A DNA stretch of 60,010 bases, from assembly GCA_016208965.1 (NCBI GenBank), contig JACQXB010000008.1:1-60010 (forward strand), read 5' to 3'. Under the pieces are notes generated by a model. That model ran no database searches. It saw only the letters and a list, made by a program, of their open reading frames with translations, and had not been told where the DNA came from. A program made the translations under genes and the position numbers. Origin of the DNA: Nitrospirota bacterium (lineage in GTDB: Bacteria; Nitrospirota; Thermodesulfovibrionia; UBA6902; DSMQ01). This document shows positions 9,510 through 18,470 of this stretch, one piece after another (the stretch's first letter is position 1; each line of letters begins with the position of its first letter).

Positions 9510-9716
9510 ATGTCACCTGTAGGAACTGTAAAATGGTTTAACGAAGCCAAAGGTTATGGCTTCATTCAGCAGGACAATGGGCCAGATGTCTTTGTCCATT
9601 ACTCAGCTCTTACTGGTAATGGTTACAAAACCCTTACCGAGGGACAGAGGGTAGAGTTTGAGATAGTGCAAGGAGAAAAAGGTCCCAATGCTTCCAACGT
9701 CGTGAAGATAAAGTAA
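9510..9716 (+). CDS. Cold-shock protein (CspA family)
   Basis: A 68-aa single OB-fold. RNP1 is seen as KGYGFIQ and RNP2 as VFVHYSAL. It starts with [11 protein letters not shown], the usual family start after Met-Ser-Pro. Binds single-stranded nucleic acid and melts RNA structure. Strong RBS (AAGGAGGTTT) and its own terminator indicate a monocistronic unit. Confidence 0.97.
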   Translation: MSPVGTVKWFNEAKGYGFIQQDNGPDVFVHYSALTGNGYKTLTEGQRVEFEIVQGEKGPNASNVVKIK

Positions 9717-9727
9717 CCTGCTAACTA

Positions 9728-9759
9728 AAAAAGCCCCCCGCTTAAGCAGGGGGCTTTTT
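9728..9759 (+). terminator. Intrinsic terminator of the cold-shock gene
   Basis: Eleven-bp stem AAAAAGCCCCC / GGGGGCTTTTT with a 10-nt loop, ending in a T-run. The A-tract also allows use on the other strand. Confidence 0.93.
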
Positions 9760-9968
9760 ATAACAAACTTCTTTTTTTCATATCTTAATTTTTATTCAGC
9801 ACTTTGAGAATACCCCGCGCTTCTTTTCATCTTAGACCCGCCGAAATTTTGAATGCTTTCTCTCTAACGACTGATAGTGATTAGAAATATGATTATTATG
9901 GTAACATAGTTAATAGCTTACAGCTTATAGCTAATAGCTTAATAAGACTTAATTAAGGCAGGAGCAAC

Positions 9969-12581
9969 TTGCAGGGGAAATACGTTTCCAAAAACATAGA
10001 AAAGAAATGGCAGGAATATTGGAATAAAGAGGCCCTCTTTAGGGTTAAGGAGGATGTCCGATTCCCAAAGTTTTACTGCCTCGAAATGTTTCCCTATCCA
10101 TCAGGAAGGATTCACATGGGGCATGTCCGCAATTATGTAATAGGTGATGTAATTGCAAGGTACAAAAGAATGAATGGCTTTAATGTACTTCATCCCATGG
10201 GATGGGATGCCTTCGGGTTACCTGCTGAGAATGCTGCGATAAAACATGGGGTTCATCCTACAAAATGGACATATGAGAATATTGACTATATGAGAGAACA
10301 ACTTAAGAAACTCGGACTTAGTTATGATTGGCAGAGAGAGGTTGCGACTTGCGACCTCGGATATTACAAATGGAACCAGTGGTTTTTCCTGAAGATGTTT
10401 GAAAAAGGATTGGCATATAGAAATGCCTCTCGTGTTAACTGGTGCCCATCTTGTGAAACAGTCCTTGCCAATGAACAGGTCATAGATGGCAAATGCTGGC
10501 GTTGTGATAATGTGGTAACACAAAAAGAGCTTGAACAGTGGTTTCTTAGGATTACCGCATATGCCGAAGAGCTTTTAAATCTCTGTGATACACTTATAGG
10601 ATGGCCAGAAAAGGTTATAGCAATGCAAAAAAACTGGATTGGGCGGAGTGAGGGGGTTGAGGTTAACTTTAAAGTTGCTGGCATAGGGGAAAAGATAAGG
10701 ATATTTACTACAAGGCAGGATACCATTTATGGTGTAACATTCATAAGCATTGCAAAAAGTCACCCACTTGTAAGCGAGCTTATAAAAGACAGAGATATAA
10801 TTAATAAAATAGAGTTACTTTCAGAAGACCCTGAAAAAAAGGAAGGTGTTTTTACTGGCTACTATGCAATTAATCCATTAACAGGGGATAATGTCCCTGT
10901 ATGGATTTCAAATTTTGTCCTCAGGGAATATGGCACAGGCGCCATTATGGCTGTTCCGGCGCATGACCAGAGAGATTTTGACTTTGCAAAGAAATATAAC
11001 CTGCCAATAAAAGTAGTAATAGTCCCAGAAAACAGTTACAAGTTACAAGTTACAAGTTACAAAAAGACAGTAACAAGTTACGAGTTACGAGTAACAAGCA
11101 AAGAAAATTCCACAAACTCGTTACTGAAAACTCGTTACTCGTCACTGCCTTTGGACTCGTCACTAATTGCAGAGGCTTACGAAGACGAAGGCATTCTCAT
11201 TGATTCAGGCCAATTTTCGGGTCTCTCCAGCAAAGATGCAAGGGAAAGGATTGCTGATTTCATTGAGGTAAAGGGTTTTGGCAAAAGGGCAATAAACTAT
11301 AAAGTGCGTGATTGGGGTATTTCAAGACAGAGATACTGGGGAACACCAATCCCGATAATATATTGCGAGAAATGTGGGGTTGTCCCTGTCCCTGAGAATA
11401 TGCTTCCTGTTATCCTTCCAAAAGAAGTTACCATCACAGGTAAAGGGGCAAATCCCCTATCAACAGTTATAGATTTTATAAATACTGAATGCCCGAAGTG
11501 CAAAAAACCTGCAAAAAGGGAAACTGACACAATGGATACATTTGTGGATTCGTCATGGTATTTTGTTGCATATTGCCTGAAAGACCGTAATGCGTTAAGC
11601 GTAATGCGTAATGAGTTAAACGAAAATATCCTTGACTCATCACTCATCACTCATCACTCGTCACTGTCTTACTGGATGCCTGTTGACCAGTACATAGGTG
11701 GCATTGAGCATGCAGTGCTCCATCTTCTTTATTCAAGGTTTTTTACGAAAGTCTTAAGAGATATCGGGCTCTTAAACATAGCTGAGCCTTTCCAGAACCT
11801 GCTTACACAGGGTATGGTTATTAAAGAAGGCGCAAAGATGTCTAAATCAAAGGGCAATGTAGTTGACCCTGATTATTTGATTGAAAAGTATGGCGCTGAT
11901 ACAGTAAGACTATTTTGCCTTTTTGCCGCTCCCCCTGAGAGGGATTTAGAATGGTCAGACCAGGGGGTTGAAGGTGCATACCGCTTTTTAAACAGGCTCT
12001 GGGGGCTTGTGTATAAATACCGTGAGGCGTTAGACGTAAAGGGTAAGGGGGGAAATACACAAATAGACGCCTCACGCCTTACGCCTTACGCTTTACGGCT
12101 GTTAAGAAAAACTCATCAGACAATCAAGAAGGTTACCAATGATGTTGAACGCGATTATCATTTTAATACCGCCATAGCATCATTGATGGAACTCATGAAT
12201 GAGGCAATAGCTTTTGATATTTTGGAACCGGGAGATGAGAGGGTCTTGAATTTTTGCATCAAAAACATTATTCTTCTGCTTTCCCCTTTTGCCCCGCATT
12301 TTGCAGAAGAGTTGTGGGCAAACCTCGGTGGACAACAAAGCACACTTAACGAACCATGGCCTCGATGGGACGAGGAGATGGTAAAAGAGGAGGAGATTGA
12401 ACTTGTTGTACAGATAAATGGTAAGCTCCGTGGTAAAATTACGATACCGGTAGGTCTTAGGGAGGAGGCTATAAAGGAGAAGGCTTTTCAAGACCTTAAG
12501 GTCTCAGATTATATAAAAGGAAAATCCGTTAAGAAAGTGATAGTTGTTAAAAGCAGGCTTGTGAATATTGTAACGGGTTAG
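9969..12581 (+). CDS. leuS: Leucyl-tRNA synthetase
   Basis: Class I synthetase that charges tRNA-Leu. HIGH motif is in PYPSGRIHMGHVRNY; KMSKS motif is in GAKMSKSKGN. The CP1 editing domain and C-terminal anticodon-binding domain are present. TTG start at 9969 is supported by an AGGAG box 6-8 bases upstream and by the conserved QGKYVSKNIEKKWQ opening. The 870-aa protein carries three repeat-derived insertions: in the editing region (array 11034-11061 plus following heptamer-like bases to about 11165), before SYWMPVDQYIGG (11589-11662), and after the KMSKS domain (12067-12094). All keep frame. It opens the leuS-lptE-holA operon. Confidence 0.97.
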   Translation: MQGKYVSKNIEKKWQEYWNKEALFRVKEDVRFPKFYCLEMFPYPSGRIHMGHVRNYVIGDVIARYKRMNGFNVLHPMGWDAFGLPAENAAIKHGVHPTKWTYENIDYMREQLKKLGLSYDWQREVATCDLGYYKWNQWFFLKMFEKGLAYRNASRVNWCPSCETVLANEQVIDGKCWRCDNVVTQKELEQWFLRITAYAEELLNLCDTLIGWPEKVIAMQKNWIGRSEGVEVNFKVAGIGEKIRIFTTRQDTIYGVTFISIAKSHPLVSELIKDRDIINKIELLSEDPEKKEGVFTGYYAINPLTGDNVPVWISNFVLREYGTGAIMAVPAHDQRDFDFAKKYNLPIKVVIVPENSYKLQVTSYKKTVTSYELRVTSKENSTNSLLKTRYSSLPLDSSLIAEAYEDEGILIDSGQFSGLSSKDARERIADFIEVKGFGKRAINYKVRDWGISRQRYWGTPIPIIYCEKCGVVPVPENMLPVILPKEVTITGKGANPLSTVIDFINTECPKCKKPAKRETDTMDTFVDSSWYFVAYCLKDRNALSVMRNELNENILDSSLITHHSSLSYWMPVDQYIGGIEHAVLHLLYSRFFTKVLRDIGLLNIAEPFQNLLTQGMVIKEGAKMSKSKGNVVDPDYLIEKYGADTVRLFCLFAAPPERDLEWSDQGVEGAYRFLNRLWGLVYKYREALDVKGKGGNTQIDASRLTPYALRLLRKTHQTIKKVTNDVERDYHFNTAIASLMELMNEAIAFDILEPGDERVLNFCIKNIILLLSPFAPHFAEELWANLGGQQSTLNEPWPRWDEEMVKEEEIELVVQINGKLRGKITIPVGLREEAIKEKAFQDLKVSDYIKGKSVKKVIVVKSRLVNIVTG
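11034..11061 (+). repeat. Four AGTTACA units inside leuS
   Basis: Exact 4 x 7 bp; the following 100 bp continue with degenerate ACGAGTT/ACTCGTT units. Lies in the editing domain. Confidence 0.9.
11635..11662 (+). repeat. Four ACTCATC-type units inside leuS
   Basis: Three ACTCATC and one ACTCGTC at 7-bp period, preceded by GCGTAAT/GCGTTAA-like units from 11589. Confidence 0.9.
12067..12094 (+). repeat. Four ACGCCTT-type units inside leuS
   Basis: ACGCCTC, ACGCCTT, ACGCCTT, ACGCTTT, in frame. Confidence 0.9.
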
Positions 12582-12605
12582 AAATTAAGAAATGGGAACT
12601 GAAAA

Positions 12606-13139
12606 ATGAGAAATAAAATATTAATTACAAGATGGTGGTTTCATATTATTTTTTACTTCCTACTTTTTACTTCCTACTTCTTGCTTTCTTCCTGTGGTTA
12701 TCATTTAATCGGTTCTGAAGCCATACCATTTAACTCGGTAACAATAAAATCTGTTAAGAATAATACCTATGAACCACGTCTTGAGGAGAAATTACGCAAT
12801 GCCCTTTCAAAGGAGTTTATTACCCAGGGTATAAAGGTGATGACAGATGGCGGAGATGTTGAGATAGAGGCAGTAGTAACGAGATTTGAATTAAGCTCTA
12901 TTGGTGCTGTGGGAGGAATGGTACGTGAACAGGTAATAACCATGTTTGTAGATATAAAGTTTGTTGACAAAGGGAAGGTTACGAATTTTACCTCAGTAGA
13001 ATCACCTATGAGGATTACCTTTCAGTCTACCGGTTCTGTAAGTGAAGCGGTTGTGCAAAAGGAAAAAGCAATAGATAAGGCATGTTCAGAGATAGCAAAG
13101 GAAATAATCGGTAGAATTACTCTAATGTATGTACAGTAA
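12606..13139 (+). CDS. lptE: LPS assembly lipoprotein LptE
   Basis: A 177-aa lipoprotein with lipobox LLSSC followed by GYHL, the hallmark of LptE (RlpB). LptE plugs the LptD barrel that inserts lipopolysaccharide into the outer membrane. The position between leuS and holA is the conserved one. The signal peptide is partly encoded by four heptamers (12655-12682, ACTTCCT/ACTTTTT), so even the export signal has been rebuilt by the repeat. Its last 11 bases overlap the holA start. Confidence 0.85.
   Translation: MRNKILITRWWFHIIFYFLLFTSYFLLSSCGYHLIGSEAIPFNSVTIKSVKNNTYEPRLEEKLRNALSKEFITQGIKVMTDGGDVEIEAVVTRFELSSIGAVGGMVREQVITMFVDIKFVDKGKVTNFTSVESPMRITFQSTGSVSEAVVQKEKAIDKACSEIAKEIIGRITLMYVQ
12655..12682 (+). 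repeat. Four ACTTCCT-type units in the lptE signal peptide
   Basis: ACTTCCT, ACTTTTT, ACTTCCT, ACTTCTT at exact 7-bp period, encoding Phe/Leu/Ser/Tyr-rich hydrophobic residues. Confidence 0.8.
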
Positions 13140-14094
13140 AGAGCTCCAGAGAGAGTTTGAAAGACACCTGCCTAAACCTGTCTATCTTATATGGAGTGAG
13201 GAGAATTATTTTTTAGAAGATGTGCTTGTAAAGGCGGTCTCTGCTGTCATTACATCTCATTTAAAGGATTTTAATTATAATGTCTTTTATCCATCAGCAA
13301 ATCCACATGAAATCTTAGACACTGCTATGACACTACCCCTCATGGCACAAAGGAGATTAGTTGTCCTTAAAGATTTTTACCTTTTCTCCGCATCAAGCAT
13401 AAAAGCCATAATCTCATATTTTGAAAGGCCATGTGAAAGCACATGCATGCTTTTATTGTCTCGGAGAGAGCCCAAGAAGGTTTGGGGCGATGCACAGAGA
13501 TGGCTTGATGCTATGCCCATATTTTCCCTAAAAATAAAAGAAAGCGATATCCCGGCATGGGTTAAGCAAGAAGGACATGAAAGAGGAATTAACATAACAC
13601 AGGATGCTGTTGATTATCTGATAGAATCTGCAGGACTTGATATTGGGCTGCTTACAGCAGAGATAGAGAAAATAGTTCTTTCAGGGCTTAAATCAATAAA
13701 GCGTGAGGACTTAATTTCATCTACAGGTATAGTGAGGGGATATACACCTTTTGATCTTGTTGATGCCATAATAGCAGATAAAAAGGCAAAGGCATTTAGG
13801 ATTTTAAACGTACTTATTGAGAGTAAGTCTTCTGAGACAGTATCAATTCTTGGGGCGTTGAACTGGCATTGCAGGCAGTTTTATACCCTCTGGAAAGGAA
13901 AAGGTAAGAGACCGCTAAAGATGAGAGAAAACACATACAGGGCGCTTTTAAAACATCTCCCCTCTTACACAGAGGAGGATTTTTATCACATATTTCAGAG
14001 CCTGCACGAGGCAGATATAGATATGAAAAGTGGAGCGAGGCCAGAGCTGACTTTAGAGGTTCTTTTGCTTAAACTGCTGAGAGCAGGGGATTAA
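13129..14094 (+). CDS. holA: DNA polymerase III delta subunit
   Basis: A 321-aa clamp-loader delta subunit. The N-terminal PxYLIWSEENYFLED opening and the C-terminal helical collar fit HolA. Loads the beta clamp on primed DNA. Translation is probably coupled to lptE (11-bp overlap). The 3' end overlaps the convergent rpsT gene by 26 bp. Confidence 0.88.
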   Translation: MYSKELQREFERHLPKPVYLIWSEENYFLEDVLVKAVSAVITSHLKDFNYNVFYPSANPHEILDTAMTLPLMAQRRLVVLKDFYLFSASSIKAIISYFERPCESTCMLLLSRREPKKVWGDAQRWLDAMPIFSLKIKESDIPAWVKQEGHERGINITQDAVDYLIESAGLDIGLLTAEIEKIVLSGLKSIKREDLISSTGIVRGYTPFDLVDAIIADKKAKAFRILNVLIESKSSETVSILGALNWHCRQFYTLWKGKGKRPLKMRENTYRALLKHLPSYTEEDFYHIFQSLHEADIDMKSGARPELTLEVLLLKLLRAGD

Positions 14095-14359
14095 CGAGCC
14101 TCGTGAGTCTTGAGACCTTTCTTGCAGCAGTATTTCTATGAATTATACCTTTTGTCTTTGCACTATCAATAGCGCTGATAGCCTTTTGTAAGGCTGATTT
14201 TGCCTCATCTATGTTTTTGTTGAGAACCCCATCTTCGACCTTTTTTGAAAAGGTCTTTAACATGCTTTTAGCAGATTTGTTCCTTAATGTTCTCTTCCCA
14301 GTTTGCCTTATCCTCTTCAGTACGGATTTACTCCTCTTTGGTTGTGGTTTTGCTGGCAA
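14069..14359 (-). CDS. rpsT: 30S ribosomal protein S20
   Basis: A 96-aa Lys/Arg-rich helical protein with the S20 pattern (KRIRQTGKRTLRNKSAKS, then the AKS/ALQKA region). Binds 16S rRNA early in 30S assembly. TTG start at 14359 is fixed by a strong AAGGAGGT about 6 bases upstream. A TTG start is a known mode of keeping S20 expression low. Convergent 26-bp overlap with holA. Confidence 0.95.
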   Translation of the reverse strand: MPAKPQPKRSKSVLKRIRQTGKRTLRNKSAKSMLKTFSKKVEDGVLNKNIDEAKSALQKAISAIDSAKTKGIIHRNTAARKVSRLTRLVNPLLSAV

Positions 14360-14663
14360 AATCTACCTCCTTATTAAGAATTAACACTGTAATTCACTGT
14401 AATTCAGACATAGGTTATAACCTAAAAGGCTTAAGAAAGTCAAGCTTAGCATGATCATGTGTTACACCAATTTAGAAATGTCCTAATTTCACCAAAGTAG
14501 AAATGTCCTGTTTTGTGCTACTATATTTCGTCATTCTCTGGCTTGACCCCCGTATCAAGTACGGGGCAGGCTCCGAGCAATGACAAGAGAAAAGGCGTCA
14601 ATACTTAATTTGTCATTGCGATGCCGATATTTCGGCAGAAGCAATCTCATATTTTGAACACTT
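14360..14663. other. Repeat-rich intergenic region
   Basis: Contains a direct repeat TAGAAATGTCCT (14473-14484 and 14498-14509), which resembles repeated end sequences of some insertion sequences. It also holds a GTCATT...AATGAC palindrome (14530-14584) with the hairpin CCCCGTATCAAGTACGGGG. No gene seen. Confidence 0.5.
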
Positions 14664-15323
14664 ATGATGAATATGAAAAAAATCCTTATAGTTGACGATG
14701 ATGATGAACTAAGGGCAAATCTCTCTGAAATCCTGCAAGGCAAGGGATACCAGACAGATGAGGCTTCTTCAGGAAAAGAGGCTATTAAAAAGGCACTAAT
14801 AGGGGAGTTTGATATTGTTCTTCTTGACCTAATAATGCCAAAGATAAGCGGCATGGATGTACTTACTGAACTTAGAAAGAGTAAACCTAAAACTAAGGTG
14901 ATTATGATTACTGCCTTTGCCACCATTGATAATGCAGTAGAGGCAATAAAAAAGGGCGCCAGTGACTACATCTCCAAACCGTTCAAAATAGAAGAGCTGC
15001 ATACTACAATAAGGCGGGTGCTGGAAGAAGCAAGGTTTGAAGAAGGTATAAAAAAGTTAGACCTTGACTTTACCATGAGTGCTTTATCTAACTCCATCAG
15101 GAGAAAGGTCATTAAATTACTCCATGAAAATAAAGGCATGCACCTTATGGATTTGACGAGGGCTCTTGATATAGAGGACCACACAAAGGTAGTCTTTCAT
15201 CTAAAGATGCTTAAAGATTCAGGACTCATTGAACAGGATAAAGAGAAGAGTTATCTTATTACTAAAGAAGGGAAAAGAACCTTAGACTGCCTTAAGATAT
15301 TAGAAAGCCACCTTTCAAAGTAA
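14664..15323 (+). CDS. Response regulator with ArsR-like winged-helix output
   Basis: Residues 5-120 are a receiver domain: acidic pocket DDDD near residue 11, phospho-acceptor Asp in VLLDLIMP, Thr/Ser in MITAFAT, Lys in SKPFK. Residues 145-215 form a winged helix of the ArsR type (MSALSNSIRRKVIKLL, MHLMDLTRALDIEDHTKVVFHLKML). This output domain is uncommon in response regulators and typical of one-component sensors. No histidine kinase lies nearby. No clear RBS is seen at the first ATG. DNA-binding regulator; targets unknown. Confidence 0.8.
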   Translation: MMNMKKILIVDDDDELRANLSEILQGKGYQTDEASSGKEAIKKALIGEFDIVLLDLIMPKISGMDVLTELRKSKPKTKVIMITAFATIDNAVEAIKKGASDYISKPFKIEELHTTIRRVLEEARFEEGIKKLDLDFTMSALSNSIRRKVIKLLHENKGMHLMDLTRALDIEDHTKVVFHLKMLKDSGLIEQDKEKSYLITKEGKRTLDCLKILESHLSK

Positions 15324-15403
15324 AAAAATCAATATTTAATCTAACCCCCAATCCCTTATAGGGGATTTGGGCTAACTACAGAAGATGGGTTTAAATGCAG
15401 AGG

Positions 15404-15871
15404 TTAAGAAAGGCTTTTTAGAAATTCTATAGGGGTTATGACCCTAATAGGCAAGGCATCTTTAAAATGCTTAGCATCCCATGTAATAAAAAGAGAGTTC
15501 TTTGTTATATGGGGTTTAATAGCATTTATTATCATTGCATCCCCAAAACTCGATTTTTGATAGATTGTTTCCATAATATCTTTTATATAAAATTCTGGCA
15601 GTGTTGAGTTTAGTTCAGATGTTGGCACTATCTCTAAATTATATCTTTGAGGAAAATAGTAAAAGAATTCTTTGAGCTGTTGTTGATTGAGATTGTAAGA
15701 AAGAATACCGCATACTTCCAGTAGGTTGATAATACTTGTGATGCCCCCGTTTATCATTATGTTGTCCAGGAATTTTCTGTTGTGCTTATAATTAACATCA
15801 TTGGTATATCTGAGGTCAAGGAGAAATACATTAGTATCAATAAAAATTAATGGCTTCTTGTCCTTATCCAA
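15404..15871 (-). CDS. PIN-domain ribonuclease toxin
   Basis: A 155-aa PIN domain. Acidic residues lie in IFIDTNVF, LLEVCG, FGDAMI and TWDAKHF, the quartet that binds Mg2+. TTG start at 15871 is supported by AAGGAGG about 7 bases upstream. It overlaps the antitoxin gene by 25 bp, so the two are co-translated. VapC-type tRNA or rRNA cleavage is family knowledge. Confidence 0.8.
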   Translation of the reverse strand: MDKDKKPLIFIDTNVFLLDLRYTNDVNYKHNRKFLDNIMINGGITSIINLLEVCGILSYNLNQQQLKEFFYYFPQRYNLEIVPTSELNSTLPEFYIKDIMETIYQKSSFGDAMIINAIKPHITKNSLFITWDAKHFKDALPIRVITPIEFLKSLS

Positions 15872-16110
15872 TCCATCGCCTCCTTAAGATTTTTAAATTC
15901 GGGTTTACTCCTTTTAAGTGTATTTTCTATATCTGCCCATGCGGTATCTATTGGTCGTAGACCTGACTTCTCCAGATTAGCTGTAGTAACAGGCGATATA
16001 AGCGCGAATGGTTTACCGCGTAAAGTTATAAGCACTTTTCTCCCTTTAGAAACTGTTCTTATTGCTTCACCTGTCTTGTTCTTTAATTCTTTTGCTGCCA
16101 TTGTCTTCAC
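15847..16110 (-). CDS. Phd/YefM-type antitoxin
   Basis: An 87-aa protein. N-terminal TMAAKELKNKTGEAIRTVSKG and ITLRGKPFALISP match the Phd/YefM DNA-binding fold; the C-terminal tail would wrap the PIN toxin. GTG start at 16110 has an AGGAGG box; an ATG at 16101 is possible. Autoregulation through the promoter just upstream is expected from the family. Confidence 0.8.
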   Translation of the reverse strand: MKTMAAKELKNKTGEAIRTVSKGRKVLITLRGKPFALISPVTTANLEKSGLRPIDTAWADIENTLKRSKPEFKNLKEAMDWIRTRSH

Positions 16111-16148
16111 GATGCCCCCCTCCTTTCTTAGATAGCTACTTTAATCTT

Positions 16149-16176
16149 ATTATAGCTATATTTTTAAACAAGTCAA
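16149..16176 (-). promoter_or_regulatory. Promoter of the Phd/PIN pair
   Basis: Minus-strand TTGACT (16171-16176) and TATAAT (16149-16154) with 16-bp spacing. Confidence 0.7.
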
Positions 16177-16178
16177 GA

Positions 16179-16220
16179 TTTTTAATTGTGTGAAATCTCC
16201 TTCACAAATTCCTCAAATTA
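16179..16220. promoter_or_regulatory. 42-bp element shared by octaheme cytochrome genes, copy 1
   Basis: Matches 18114-18155 at 37 of 42 positions; core TGTGAAATCTCCTT. Lies 130 bp before the first octaheme start. Probable operator or leader element; could also be a dispersed repeat. Confidence 0.55.
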
Positions 16221-16349
16221 GTGAATAACTTTTCTATTGAATCTAAAATAGATATACCCTAAACTGAATATAAAACTACTTAATGTTAGTGAGTCAAACC
16301 ATTACTTTGTGATGGTAAATCATTCTATATCAGAAAGGAGATGAGAAAA

Positions 16350-17870
16350 ATGAAGCTAAAAAACAAATGGTTCTTTGTAGTTCTCCTAATGGCATTCACG
16401 ACCTTCTTCCTTGCATCCTCAGGAAATGGTGGAATGAACATGACATACTACACAGGGATTGATGGCGGATATGTAGGCTCATCAGTCTGTGGAATATGCC
16501 ATTCCAACGTTAAGGCAGACTTTGATAAGTCAGGCCATCCATACAAGATAAGGACGACACAAGGGAAGATACCTGGAATAGATATTCAGGACCCACTTTC
16601 AGCACTTCTTTCCTCTACCATGCCGTGGACTGTAACTCTTAATGATGATGCTTCTGTTCCGGAAACTGATGTAAATGCTGATGGATACCTTGACTGGTCA
16701 GCAGTCAACTATGTAATCGGCGGTTTTGGCTGGAAGGCAAGATGGGGTATAAGGGATGAGTCAGGCGGTGAAAAAACCGGCTATATCTGGTCAAGCGCTA
16801 CTGCTCCATCAGGCACTTCAGGGGCGCAATTCAATATGTTAGCCGCTGATATATCTCTTGACCTTTACAGCGAGAGACCCGACTGGGACAAATATGGTTC
16901 TACCACCGGTCAGACGAAAAAATATGACTGTGCCATCTGCCATAATACAAATGGCACAACGTTTGATTCTGCTTATGATTGTTATACCCCTGCCGGCGGT
17001 CGCACTCAACCATGGGCTTCAAATACTGCATATACGAATAACGGTAATGCGCTAACCGCTAAAAATCCCGGTGGTTATAGAAGTGAGTGGACATTTGATG
17101 GTGTTCAGTGCGAGGCATGCCATGGCACTGGCGAGACCCATGCAAACTCCCCATCTCGCAGAAACATTGCGGTTGACACATCAAAGGCATTCTGCGGTAA
17201 ATGCCACAGTAGGGGCACTAATATCCCTCCTGCCTCTGGATTTACCAAGAGAGATGAATGCCCTTCTGTTAATAACTATGGCGCAGTAGCAAGCGGCAGC
17301 GACTTTATATCTCATCACGAGCAGTATAATGAGATGGTTGGCGTTGTTGACAGTGTTTTGAACGAGCCTGGCGTACATAAAGACTTGAGTTGCACCTCCT
17401 GCCATAATTCTCACAAACGTGCCCACAAAGTCACAAGTGCAATTGCAAACGCCCTCGGAATCACTGACAATGACTTCTCAGCAGAGGAAAGGGGTGCTAT
17501 AGTTTCATGCAAAAAATGCCACAACCTCAGAGAATATCGCACCATGTATCACACTACAGTCAAGTGTATTGACTGCCACATGGCAGAGGCAACAAAGTCA
17601 GCAACGGGTAAAATAGGCACCTGGGGTAAAGCAGGTGATGTAAAGACCCATATCTTCAAGATTGATCCAAATGCTGCAATAAACACTGTTGATCCAACTC
17701 ATAAAAATGAATACGAAAAACAGGTTGCTACTAACTATCTCACAGTTAAATATGCATGCGGTAAGTGCCATGACAGTTCCATACTAAACAGCTACGTTGG
17801 CATATCTCTTACGGAAGATGATGCTAAAGCTGCTGCGGTTGGTATCCACAGAGGTATGGGTATGTGGTAG
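16350..17870 (+). CDS. Octaheme c-type cytochrome (cytochrome c554-like) 1
   Basis: Signal peptide followed by YVGSSVCGICH, the opening of cytochrome c554-type domains. Eight CxxCH sites: CGICH, CAICH, CEACH, CGKCH, CTSCH, CKKCH, CIDCH, CGKCH. No CxxCK site is seen. The segment YVIGGFGWKARW matches YVIGITWKQRY of the second octaheme protein, so the two are paralogues. ATG at 16350 is preferred over 16341 because AAAGGAG lies 8-10 bases before it but only 1-2 before the other. Likely periplasmic electron carrier or reductase; substrate not visible. Confidence 0.85.
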   Translation: MKLKNKWFFVVLLMAFTTFFLASSGNGGMNMTYYTGIDGGYVGSSVCGICHSNVKADFDKSGHPYKIRTTQGKIPGIDIQDPLSALLSSTMPWTVTLNDDASVPETDVNADGYLDWSAVNYVIGGFGWKARWGIRDESGGEKTGYIWSSATAPSGTSGAQFNMLAADISLDLYSERPDWDKYGSTTGQTKKYDCAICHNTNGTTFDSAYDCYTPAGGRTQPWASNTAYTNNGNALTAKNPGGYRSEWTFDGVQCEACHGTGETHANSPSRRNIAVDTSKAFCGKCHSRGTNIPPASGFTKRDECPSVNNYGAVASGSDFISHHEQYNEMVGVVDSVLNEPGVHKDLSCTSCHNSHKRAHKVTSAIANALGITDNDFSAEERGAIVSCKKCHNLREYRTMYHTTVKCIDCHMAEATKSATGKIGTWGKAGDVKTHIFKIDPNAAINTVDPTHKNEYEKQVATNYLTVKYACGKCHDSSILNSYVGISLTEDDAKAAAVGIHRGMGMW

Positions 17871-17913
17871 ACAATTTAATGAAAATTTGCGTTGAATGCT
17901 CTGATTGAAAAAC

Positions 17914-17952
17914 ACATCAGTGAATCTCCTTTGATAGGAGATTCACTGATGT
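17914..17952 (+). terminator. Perfect 17-bp hairpin after octaheme gene 1
   Basis: Arms 17914-17930 and 17936-17952 around a 5-nt loop. No U-run follows, so it may act as a transcript-stabilising or factor-assisted end. Confidence 0.55.
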
Positions 17953-18113
17953 AATATACCGAATTATCTCAAATAAGAAATCGTGATGAAAAAAAGTAAA
18001 AATAGTCTCCTTACAGAAGCAATTAATTACTGCTTGAGCTTTGGATTTCATTCGTATAGATTTTTACATGAGGCAACGATTATTTCATATTGATTTCCAT
18101 TTGAGGCAACGGG

Positions 18114-18155
18114 TTTTTAATTATGTGAAATCTCCTTGGCAAATTCTCCAAATTA
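18114..18155. promoter_or_regulatory. 42-bp shared element, copy 2
   Basis: Second copy of 16179-16220, here 315 bp before octaheme gene 2 and separated from it by a MITE-like insertion. Confidence 0.55.
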
Positions 18156-18235
18156 ATATAAATATATGAGTAAAATAATTTACATTTTAAAGATTTAAAG
18201 AAATGTATGTTAATATAATCCTTAATTTTATAATT

Positions 18236-18398
18236 TAATACAAACGCATTAAATTAGTTTACATAAAATCTCCCCTAACCCATCTTTGCCAAAGAGGGGA
18301 ACGTAAGGGCTCTCCCCCTTTGTAAAAGAGGGATGAAGGGGGATTTTTTAATTGTATTCATTTTACCTTTGTAACTTTGACTTAATGCGTTTGTATTA
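18236..18398. mobile_element. 163-bp MITE-like element upstream of octaheme gene 2
   Basis: Perfect 17-bp terminal inverted repeats TAATACAAACGCATTAA (18236-18252) and its complement (18382-18398). The interior carries inverted C-rich/G-rich arms (AAATCTCCCC... and ...GGGGGATTTTTT). No coding capacity. It separates the shared element from its gene and could have changed the promoter. Confidence 0.7.
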
Positions 18399-18470
18399 GG
18401 TTCATTTTAGAAGGGGTTGCTGCGTGCAAACTCTTTCCTAAAAAGAAACATATTATATGAGGAGGTAAAG

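Noticed and set aside
15341-15371. Terminator after the response regulator
   Set aside because: CCCAATCCC/GGGATTTGGG can pair with a bulge but there is no T-run; it looks like a fragment of a dispersed C-rich repeat.
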